The notes beneath the pieces were generated by a model. That model had not been told where the DNA came from. It was given only the letters and a program-made list of their open reading frames with translations, and ran no database searches. The position numbers and the translations under genes are program-made. DNA of 64,000 bases from Aquimarina latercula DSM 2041 (lineage in GTDB: Bacteria; Bacteroidota; Bacteroidia; Flavobacteriales; Flavobacteriaceae), in the NCBI RefSeq assembly GCF_000430645.1, contig NZ_KE387185.1:593780-657779 (forward strand). Direction: 5' to 3'. Shown piece after piece: positions 33,021 to 40,625 of this stretch. Each line of letters begins with the position of its first letter. Within the stretch, counting starts at the first letter, position 1.

Positions 33021-33830
33021 ATGAAAGACAAGAGGATATTGTACGTATCATCAGAAGTAATACCTTACCTACCAGAGACAGAGATTTCATCTATGTCTTT
33101 TGAAGCACCACGAATGGTAAATAGTAAAGGCGGGCAAATTAGAATTTTTATGCCTAGATATGGAAATATTAATGAACGAAGACACCAGTTACACGAAGTA
33201 ATTCGTTTATCTGGGATGAATCTAGTCATTAATGACCTAGATATGCCTTTAATTATCAAAGTTGCTTCTATTCCTAAAGAAAGGATGCAGGTTTATTTTA
33301 TTGATAATGAGGATTATTTTAAAAGAAAGGCAACGCTAACTGATGAAGAAGGAAACTTGTTCCCTGATAATGATGAACGAGCAATATTCTTTGCAAAAGG
33401 TGTAATTGAAACAGTTAAGAAATTAAATTGGTCGCCAGATGTAATTCATGTTCATGGATGGCTAGCGTCAATGCTGCCTCTATATCTTAGAAACTATTAT
33501 GCGAATGAACCTTTGTTTAATGATAGTAAGATTGTAACTTCTGTTTATGATCATGGATATAAAGGAACATTGGATAAAAACATGCTGGAGAAAGTAAAAT
33601 TTGATGGTATTGATGAAGATAAGATCACTGATTTAGCAAAACCAACGTATAACAATGTTATGAAAGTTGCGATTGATAATTCTGATGCGATTATTATTGG
33701 GTCTGAAGAAATTCCAGCAGAACTTTCTAAACATTTAGAAACTATCGACCAACCTGTATTAGAATATAAAAAACCAGATGAATTTGCAGATGCCTATGAA
33801 GCCTTCTATCAGACAGAGGTGTTGGTATAG
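33021..33830 (+). CDS. Glycogen/starch synthase-like protein, N-terminal GT5 domain only
   Basis: The 269-residue protein resembles only the N-terminal Rossmann domain of glycogen synthase (GT5): ILYVSSEVIPYLPETEI at the start, SKGGQIRIFMPRYGNIN, DDERAIFFAKGV-type residues, and DVIHVHGWLASMLPLYL. The usual KTGG loop near the N-terminus is not present, and the C-terminal GT-B domain is absent without a frameshift. Similar short proteins are common in Bacteroidota beside panC. It may not synthesise glycogen. I chose the ATG at 33021 because the family begins MKDKRILYV. It is 14 bases ahead of the DUF4270 gene. Confidence 0.85.
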   Translation: MKDKRILYVSSEVIPYLPETEISSMSFEAPRMVNSKGGQIRIFMPRYGNINERRHQLHEVIRLSGMNLVINDLDMPLIIKVASIPKERMQVYFIDNEDYFKRKATLTDEEGNLFPDNDERAIFFAKGVIETVKKLNWSPDVIHVHGWLASMLPLYLRNYYANEPLFNDSKIVTSVYDHGYKGTLDKNMLEKVKFDGIDEDKITDLAKPTYNNVMKVAIDNSDAIIIGSEEIPAELSKHLETIDQPVLEYKKPDEFADAYEAFYQTEVLV

Positions 33831-33844
33831 CAATAGGAACTATT

Positions 33845-35548
33845 ATGAATTTGAAAAATGTATTGATCAAAATAACAGTTATAGTAACTGTTATTTTTAC
33901 TATTGTATCTTGTGACGATGATTTTAATTCGGTTGGAAGTGAGGTGATTGGAGATGTGAACTTCGAGGATAATGAGTATAATGCGGTTCCTGTAGCCTAC
34001 AGTAAGAGATTCGAAAGAGTACAAACCAGTGGTTTGCCTAACTATTTACTAGGTGTTTACAATGATCCGATATACGGACAATCTACTTACAATGTGTTAT
34101 CACAGGTATTGCCTGCTAGAGTAAGTCCTACTTTTGGAGATAATGCAGTTTTAGATAGTGTAGTACTTAGACTGCCTTATTTTAGTGAGTTAGTAGAGAC
34201 AGTTACAGATGATGATGGAGAAGTAACGAATACATTTGAAGTTGATTCTATTTATGGATCAGGAACTGTGAATTTATCACTTTATAGGTCTGAATATTTT
34301 CTAAGAGATTTTGATTTAGAAGAAGGATCGGAACAAAGACAAGTATATTATTCTAATGATATAAGAGAAAATTTTGGGCCAACCGTAGAGGGTAGATTGT
34401 TGTTTGAAATCAATGATTTCAGACCAGATGAAAATGAAGTTTCGCTTCTTACAGAGGATAACGATACAGATGAGGATACAGATCCTCAAGTAAGTACTAC
34501 AATACCAGCATTAAGACAAGTATTAATTTCTGATGCAGCTGCCTTCGAGGCGACAGAGCTAAATCCAAGTAATGCTAGAGTCGGTAATCAAGAGCTTATA
34601 GATTATTTTACTACTGTATTTTTGGATATGGAGGGTAGTATCGAGTTAAGTAATGTGAATAATTTTAATAATTATTTTAGAGGTGTTTATTTTAAGGCAG
34701 AATTAAATAGTCTCGACGGAAGTCTTGTGTTTTTTGATATAGCTGATGCAAATATTACACTTCATTATTCTTTTGATAAAGTTGATACTTTAGACGAAGA
34801 TGAGGATGATGATACAACTGATATAGTTCGAGATTCAGAAGAACTGGAATTAGGTTTTTTTAATAATATTGTTAATGGTATTGAAACAAGTTTTAATACT
34901 ACAATAGAAGACGAATTAGATGACCAAGATGTTATTAATGGTGAAGAAAATTTATATCTTAAGGGTGGAGAAGGATCTTATGCTGTTATAGACTTGTTTT
35001 CAGGTCTAATAGTAAATGAAGATGGAGAGCAGGAAAATGAGCTGGATTTTTTAAGAAGGCAGAATTGGCTTATTAATGAAGTAAGTATGAAATTTTATAT
35101 AAATCAAGATGAAGTATCTTCTGGAGATACTGAGCCAGAAAGAATTTATATATTTAATTTGGATACAGGTGAGGTTCTTTTGGATTATACATTTGATCCT
35201 ACATCCAATTCGACAAACCCAACTATTTCTGTTACCGAACATTTGGGTGTGATAACAAGAGATAACGACGAAAATGGTGAGTTTTATAAAATTAGATTAA
35301 CAAGGCATATTACAGGTGTTTTGAATGAGGGTGATGATAATGTTAAATTAGGATTGTCAGTTTCTCAAAATGTTAATATTACGGCAAATGCCGAAGGATT
35401 TACCCCCACTAATACTGAAGATGAAATTATCCCCTTTTCATCTATAATATCCCATGAAGGAACAATTCTTTATGGAAATGGAACCAATGTTCCAGAAGAA
35501 AAGCGTTTAAAGCTTGATATTTTTTATACAGAATCAATAAGTAATTAA
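33845..35548 (+). CDS. DUF4270 lipoprotein
   Basis: Exported lipoprotein of 567 residues (lipobox TIVSC, Cys21, followed by acidic DDDFN, a flavobacterial surface-export-like signal). Family marks are NSVGSEVIGDVNF, the LPNYLLGVYNDPIYGQS stretch and VLDSVVLRLPY. DUF4270 proteins are conserved beside glmS in the class Flavobacteriia; their function is unknown. The chain is acidic with many Asp/Glu repeats. It is the middle gene of a tight operon (14 and 19-base gaps). Confidence 0.93.
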   Translation: MNLKNVLIKITVIVTVIFTIVSCDDDFNSVGSEVIGDVNFEDNEYNAVPVAYSKRFERVQTSGLPNYLLGVYNDPIYGQSTYNVLSQVLPARVSPTFGDNAVLDSVVLRLPYFSELVETVTDDDGEVTNTFEVDSIYGSGTVNLSLYRSEYFLRDFDLEEGSEQRQVYYSNDIRENFGPTVEGRLLFEINDFRPDENEVSLLTEDNDTDEDTDPQVSTTIPALRQVLISDAAAFEATELNPSNARVGNQELIDYFTTVFLDMEGSIELSNVNNFNNYFRGVYFKAELNSLDGSLVFFDIADANITLHYSFDKVDTLDEDEDDDTTDIVRDSEELELGFFNNIVNGIETSFNTTIEDELDDQDVINGEENLYLKGGEGSYAVIDLFSGLIVNEDGEQENELDFLRRQNWLINEVSMKFYINQDEVSSGDTEPERIYIFNLDTGEVLLDYTFDPTSNSTNPTISVTEHLGVITRDNDENGEFYKIRLTRHITGVLNEGDDNVKLGLSVSQNVNITANAEGFTPTNTEDEIIPFSSIISHEGTILYGNGTNVPEEKRLKLDIFYTESISN

Positions 35549-35567
35549 CTGACAAAAAAATTAAACC

Positions 35568-37415
35568 ATGTGTGGAATAGTAGGGTATATAGGTCATAGG
35601 GAGGCTTATCCAATTGTATTAAAAGGATTAAAGAGATTAGAATATAGAGGGTACGATTCAGCAGGAATCGCTCTGTACGATGGAGAGGATATTAAATTAT
35701 CTAAAACCAAAGGTAAAGTAGCCGATCTGGAAGAAAGGTTAGTGAATGAAATTTCTACTAGTGGGAGTGTTGGTATTGGTCATACTAGATGGGCTACTCA
35801 TGGAGTGCCAAATGATGTGAATTCTCATCCGCATTATTCCAATTCTGGTGATTTGGTAATCATTCATAATGGTATTATTGAAAATTATGAATCTCTTAGA
35901 AAGGAATTAATAAATAGAGGATATACTTTTACATCAGAAACAGATACAGAAGTATTAGTAAATCTGATAGAAGATGTAAAAACTAAAGAAGATGTAAAGT
36001 TAGGAAAGGCAGTTCAGATTGCCTTAAACCAAACAGTGGGAGCATATGCAATTGCTGTTTTTGATAAAAGAAAACCAGACGAAATTGTTGTGGCTAGGTT
36101 AGGAAGTCCCTTGGCTATAGGAGTTGGAGAAGATGAGTTTTTCATTGCATCGGATGCATCCCCATTTATAGAGTATACAAACAACGCTATATATCTTGAA
36201 GATGGTGAGATGGCAATAGTTCGTAGAAAAAAAGGTATAAAAGTAAGAAAAATAAAGGATGATAGTCTAGTTGATCCTTATCTTCAGGAGTTGCAAATTA
36301 ATTTAGAGCAAATTGAAAAAGGTGGTTACGATCATTTTATGCTTAAAGAGATTTATGAGCAACCAAGTGCAATTAGCGACACATATAGAGGTAGGATAAG
36401 AGTTGCTGAAGGGATTATTAAAATGGCAGGAATTGATGATAATTTGGCTAAATTATTAAATGCCAAACGTATTATTATCATTGCATGCGGAACCTCATGG
36501 CATGCTGGTCTTGTAGCGGAATATATTTTCGAAGAGTTAGTACGAATCCCAGTGGAGGTAGAATACGCTTCTGAGTTTAGATATAGAAACCCAGTAATCC
36601 ATCAAGATGATGTTGTTATAGCAATATCCCAAAGTGGAGAAACAGCTGATACTATGGCTGCTATTAAATTGGCCAAAGAAAGAGGGGCTTTTGTTTTTGG
36701 AGTTTGTAATGTGGTAGGATCTTCTATTTCTAGAGAGACCCATGCAGGTGCATATACTCATGCAGGACCTGAGATAGGTGTTGCTTCCACAAAAGCATTT
36801 ACCACTCAGATTACCGTACTTTCTTTAATTGCGCTAAAATTAGCAGAAAGAAAAGGAACTATTTCTAATAGTGACTTCCATTATTATCTTCAGGAGTTAG
36901 AGCGCGTTCCAGAAAAAGTAAAGATTGCTTTAGAGTCCAATGAACATATAAAATTAATTGCAGATACGTACAAAGACGCTAAGAATTTCTTGTATTTAGG
37001 AAGAGGATATAATTTTCCAGTAGCTTTAGAAGGTGCTTTGAAATTAAAAGAAATTTCATATATCCACGCAGAGGGATATCCTGCTGCAGAAATGAAACAC
37101 GGTCCTATAGCATTAATTGATGAGCAGATGCCAGTGGTAGTGATTGCAACTAAAAAAGGGCATTATGATAAGGTTGTTAGTAATATTCAAGAAATTAAAT
37201 CTAGAAAAGGAAAGATTATTGGAATCGTAACTGAGGGTGATGAGACTGTAAAAGGACTTGCGGATCATGTAATTGAGATACCAGAAACTATTGAGTTTTT
37301 GACTCCCTTACTGACTACAATACCACTTCAGTTATTGTCATATCATATTGCAGTTATGTTGGATAAGAATGTAGATCAGCCAAGAAATTTGGCAAAATCT
37401 GTAACCGTAGAGTAG
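35568..37415 (+). CDS. glmS: Glutamine--fructose-6-phosphate aminotransferase
   Basis: Makes glucosamine-6-phosphate for peptidoglycan and LPS. The 615-residue protein starts with the N-terminal nucleophile Cys2 (MCGIVGYIG), continues with the class II glutaminase (RGYDSAGIAL, HTRWATHG), and two SIS isomerase domains (IACGTSWHAGLVAEY, ISQSGETADT, STKAFTTQI) and ends with the conserved PRNLAKSVTVE. It is the last gene of the operon and is followed by a long palindromic terminator. No glmS ribozyme-like leader is seen, and the 19-base gap leaves no room for one. Confidence 0.97.
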   Translation: MCGIVGYIGHREAYPIVLKGLKRLEYRGYDSAGIALYDGEDIKLSKTKGKVADLEERLVNEISTSGSVGIGHTRWATHGVPNDVNSHPHYSNSGDLVIIHNGIIENYESLRKELINRGYTFTSETDTEVLVNLIEDVKTKEDVKLGKAVQIALNQTVGAYAIAVFDKRKPDEIVVARLGSPLAIGVGEDEFFIASDASPFIEYTNNAIYLEDGEMAIVRRKKGIKVRKIKDDSLVDPYLQELQINLEQIEKGGYDHFMLKEIYEQPSAISDTYRGRIRVAEGIIKMAGIDDNLAKLLNAKRIIIIACGTSWHAGLVAEYIFEELVRIPVEVEYASEFRYRNPVIHQDDVVIAISQSGETADTMAAIKLAKERGAFVFGVCNVVGSSISRETHAGAYTHAGPEIGVASTKAFTTQITVLSLIALKLAERKGTISNSDFHYYLQELERVPEKVKIALESNEHIKLIADTYKDAKNFLYLGRGYNFPVALEGALKLKEISYIHAEGYPAAEMKHGPIALIDEQMPVVVIATKKGHYDKVVSNIQEIKSRKGKIIGIVTEGDETVKGLADHVIEIPETIEFLTPLLTTIPLQLLSYHIAVMLDKNVDQPRNLAKSVTVE

Positions 37416-37442
37416 TAGATGTAAATAGACGAAATACATATT

Positions 37443-37486
37443 TTAAATGCAAAAAAGTACGATATATCGTACTTTTTTGCATTTAA
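37443..37486. terminator. Perfect 44-base palindrome after glmS, probable terminator
   Basis: Two exact 22-base arms without spacer (37443-37464 and 37465-37486). Its inner part is GTACGATATATCGTAC, bounded by A6 and T6 tracts, so it can end transcription in both directions. It is longer than most terminators. Confidence 0.85.
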
Positions 37487-37508
37487 TCGATAAAAACTAA
37501 TGCAAAAA

Positions 37509-37540
37509 TTGTTATTTGACAACTTTTTTTAGTAGTTTCG
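37509..37540 (+). promoter_or_regulatory. Candidate promoter of the first TonB receptor
   Basis: TTG (37509-37511), 21 bases of spacing, then TAGTTTCG (37533-37540), which matches TAnnTTTG at seven of eight positions. About 75 bases of leader would precede the ATG at 37618. Confidence 0.5.
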
Positions 37541-37617
37541 CGGCCGAAATTATAAAGATTTCGTTTTTACAAATTTAAGTTGCCCCAACAAACTTAAGCC
37601 TTAAAAATAACCTATTT

Positions 37618-40293
37618 ATGAAAAAAATTACTTTTATAATAGCGCTATTTACATGCGTTATTAGTAATGCTCAAACTGCAATTAGCGGTAGAGTAGTTGA
37701 TGAATTTAATCAACCAATTCCAGGAGCTAATATCTCGTTGAAAGGAGATGCAATAGGAACAGTTACAGATTTTGACGGCCTTTTTACGTTAAAAGTAACA
37801 AAAAAACCACCTTTTACAATTATAGCAAGTAGTATTGGATATGAAGCTAGTTCTGTAGAGGTAACTTCAGAATCAGAAGAAGTGGTTATAGTTCTAACGG
37901 AAGGTAACGTTCTTGATTTGATAGTAATATCGGCTTCCAGAGCACCAGAACGTTTATTTGAATCACCAGTAAGTATTGAAAGATTTGGTGTTAAAGAAAT
38001 TAAAAACACACCATCTGTTGATTTCTATGATGGTTTGGAGAATTTAAAAGGAGTAGATGTAAATACAAATAGTTTAACTTTTAAGTCTATTAATACCAGA
38101 GGTTTTGCTTCTTTTACGAATACTCGTTTTGTTCAATTAATTGATGGAATGGATAATACTTCTCCATCATTAAATTTCGCATTAGGAAACCTTATCGGAA
38201 TGAATGAGTTGGATGTGGAAAATGTCGAGCTTCTTCCTGGAGCCTCTTCTGCATTATATGGAGCGAATGCCTTTAACGGTATTTTATTTATGACTAGTAA
38301 AAGTCCTTTCGAGAAGCAAGGTATTAGTGCTTATGCCAAAGGAGGTATTACATCTCAGGATGCTGCGGGTAATAATGAATTTTATGATGTAGGTGTAAGA
38401 GTAGCTCATGCTTTTACAGATAATTTTGCAGCTAAGGCAAACTTTTCATATTTAAATGGTACAGATTGGTTTGCAGTAAGTCGAGATAATATAGAAAACC
38501 CGGGATTAAGTAGAGAATTAGATCCTGCTTATAATGGATTAAATGTATATGGTGATGAGGTAAGAGCACTTCTTCCTGGAGCAGGAGTTGTTACCAGAAC
38601 TGGATATAATGAATCTGATCTTACTGATTACAACGCTGAAAGTATTAAGTTTGACGGAGCGGTTCATTACAAACCTTTTAATGATGATTTTGAGATTATT
38701 TATGCAGGTAAATTAGGAAAAGGACAAACGATTTTTCAAGATTCAAACAGGTTTTCTTTAAAAAATTTCTTTTTTCAGCAACATAAATTAGAGGTAAGAA
38801 ATGATAACTTCTTTGTAAGAGGATATATTTCTGCAGAAGATGCTGGAGATACTTACGATTTAAGATTTACAGGTATTAATATTAACAGAAGCTGGAAAAG
38901 CGATGAAGATTGGTTCGGAGAGTACGCGACTACATTCGCAACGGCAGTAGGTACAGATCAGGAAAGACATCAAGCTGCAAGAGCTTTTGCAGATAGAGAT
39001 CGATTAGAGCCTGGCTCGGTTGGTTTTGAAAGTGCTTTTAATGAAGTAACTAGTACTCCAGATTTTCAAACGGGATCAAGATTTAAATCTAAAACGGAGT
39101 TAAGACATGTAGATGCTAATTATAATTTAGGTCATATCACAAATAATTTTGCTGATATCCAAGTTGGGGGATCGTTTAGAGAGTATTCCTTAAACTCTGC
39201 TGGTACGTTTTATACTGATTTTGATGGAGCAATTAACTACTCAGAAATTGGTGTGTATTCACAAATTCAGAAAAAATTATTAGACGATAGATTAAAGTTA
39301 ACAGGGTCGGTTCGTTATGATAAGTCACAATTATTTGATGGTAACTTCTCTCCAAGATTTTCAATAGGATATACGCTTGGTAAGAATAGAAATCGTAATC
39401 TTCGTGCTTCTATCCAAACAGGTTTTAGAAATCCAACTACTCAGGATTTATATTTGGGACTTGATATTGGTGAGGGAGCAATTGTAGGTTCTGCACCGGA
39501 TAATTTAGATCGTTTTACAAGGACAATAAATGGTACGGCGATAACAGGTCGTGCAGCTTATGAAAATTCGTATACCGCAGAATCTGTAGAAGCATTTATC
39601 AGGTCTGGTGGAACTGCAGATTTAGAAATCGCTAATCCAGATATTGTACAGCCAGAAAGAGTAACAGCTATTGAAATAGGATATAGAGCGGATTTTGGTA
39701 AATTTTTATTAGATCTAAGTGGTTACTATAATATGTATGAAGATTTTATTTCTACAATTGATGTAGTTAGCCCTTTAGCTGGGGGCGTAGGTACTCCAGA
39801 AGCTGAAGGAGCAATCGGAACAGGAAACTTCGCAGGTTTTCAAGCGATTACTAATTCTGATGTAGATATTAACTCTTATGGTGCTGTATTAGGTGTTAGT
39901 GCTAAAGTATTTGGAGATTTTGATTTAGGTGCAAGTTATAGCTATGCTAAACAAGATTTTGATCAAAATGAAGATCCAGGTTTTAGAACGAATTTTAACA
40001 CACCTGAGCATAAGGTGAAATTAAATTTCGGACATGATAATTTATTTAGAAATTTTGGTTTCAATACAGCTGTTAAATGGAGTGAAGAGTATGTTTGGGA
40101 ATCTGCATTTGCTGTAGGTGATGTTCCATCATTTACTGTTTTTGATGCGCAGGTTAATTATAGAATACCATCATTAAAAACTACTCTTAAGCTTGGTGGA
40201 ACTAATATAGGAGGTAGTGAGTATTTTACTGCGGTGGGAACTGCTCCAATTGGTTCACTATATTACCTTGGATTGACAATTAATAATTTCTAG
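37618..40293 (+). CDS. TonB-dependent receptor, copy 1
   Basis: Outer-membrane active transporter of 891 residues: signal peptide (1-19, ending SNAQ), carboxypeptidase-regulatory-like domain (about 22-100, ISGRVVDEFNQPIPGANISL), plug (about 115-230, with FKSINTRGF and LLPGASSALYGANAFNGIL) and a 22-strand-type barrel ending in Phe (LTINNF). No SusD-like gene is adjacent, so it is not a SusC of a polysaccharide locus. It is closely related to the next gene. Substrate unknown. Energy would come from the TonB-ExbBD system. Confidence 0.93.
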   Translation: MKKITFIIALFTCVISNAQTAISGRVVDEFNQPIPGANISLKGDAIGTVTDFDGLFTLKVTKKPPFTIIASSIGYEASSVEVTSESEEVVIVLTEGNVLDLIVISASRAPERLFESPVSIERFGVKEIKNTPSVDFYDGLENLKGVDVNTNSLTFKSINTRGFASFTNTRFVQLIDGMDNTSPSLNFALGNLIGMNELDVENVELLPGASSALYGANAFNGILFMTSKSPFEKQGISAYAKGGITSQDAAGNNEFYDVGVRVAHAFTDNFAAKANFSYLNGTDWFAVSRDNIENPGLSRELDPAYNGLNVYGDEVRALLPGAGVVTRTGYNESDLTDYNAESIKFDGAVHYKPFNDDFEIIYAGKLGKGQTIFQDSNRFSLKNFFFQQHKLEVRNDNFFVRGYISAEDAGDTYDLRFTGININRSWKSDEDWFGEYATTFATAVGTDQERHQAARAFADRDRLEPGSVGFESAFNEVTSTPDFQTGSRFKSKTELRHVDANYNLGHITNNFADIQVGGSFREYSLNSAGTFYTDFDGAINYSEIGVYSQIQKKLLDDRLKLTGSVRYDKSQLFDGNFSPRFSIGYTLGKNRNRNLRASIQTGFRNPTTQDLYLGLDIGEGAIVGSAPDNLDRFTRTINGTAITGRAAYENSYTAESVEAFIRSGGTADLEIANPDIVQPERVTAIEIGYRADFGKFLLDLSGYYNMYEDFISTIDVVSPLAGGVGTPEAEGAIGTGNFAGFQAITNSDVDINSYGAVLGVSAKVFGDFDLGASYSYAKQDFDQNEDPGFRTNFNTPEHKVKLNFGHDNLFRNFGFNTAVKWSEEYVWESAFAVGDVPSFTVFDAQVNYRIPSLKTTLKLGGTNIGGSEYFTAVGTAPIGSLYYLGLTINNF

Positions 40294-40386
40294 TTCAAAT
40301 GAATATATTAGTGATAATAATGTAATTGACTTTTGATAAAGCATCTGTAAATCAGTTGTTTGTTAATTAAAAATAAGATTATTAGG

Positions 40387-40418
40387 AAGCCTGTCTTGAT
40401 TTTAAGACAGGCTTTTTT
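40387..40418 (+). terminator. Terminator after TonB receptor copy 1
   Basis: Arms AAGCCTGTCTT (40387-40397) and AAGACAGGCTT (40404-40414) are exact, with a six-base loop and a T run. Confidence 0.9.
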
Positions 40419-40430
40419 GTGGATAAAAAC

Positions 40431-40477
40431 AAAATAACATCATTAAATAACAGAGCACTATTTAATGATGTTATTTT
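40431..40477. repeat. Perfect 19-base inverted repeat between the TonB receptor genes
   Basis: Arms at 40431-40449 and 40459-40477 are exact reverse complements around the loop acagagcac. It starts 13 bases after the T run of a good terminator, so it is not needed as a terminator for copy 1. It lies about 150 bases upstream of copy 2. Confidence 0.85.
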
Positions 40478-40625
40478 ATTTGAAAATCAATTATTAAAGA
40501 AACAAATAATGAAATAATCAAAATATGAGTATTAAGTTTATGAAAAACACATGATTTTAACTTTTTTTTAAAGAATTGACAAAAAAACGTATATTGTTGT
40601 CATAACATAAAAACTAATTTAGGAT

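Larger units (their letters stand above)
40294..40625. other. Intergenic region between the two TonB receptor genes
   Basis: These 332 bases carry the terminator of copy 1, the 19-base perfect inverted repeat, and a likely promoter of copy 2 (TTGAC at 40577 onward with a TATATTG-like box). No gene frame is seen. Confidence 0.6.

Noticed and set aside
35549..35567. glmS ribozyme or riboswitch
   Set aside because: Only 19 bases separate glmS from the upstream gene, so there is no room for such an RNA.
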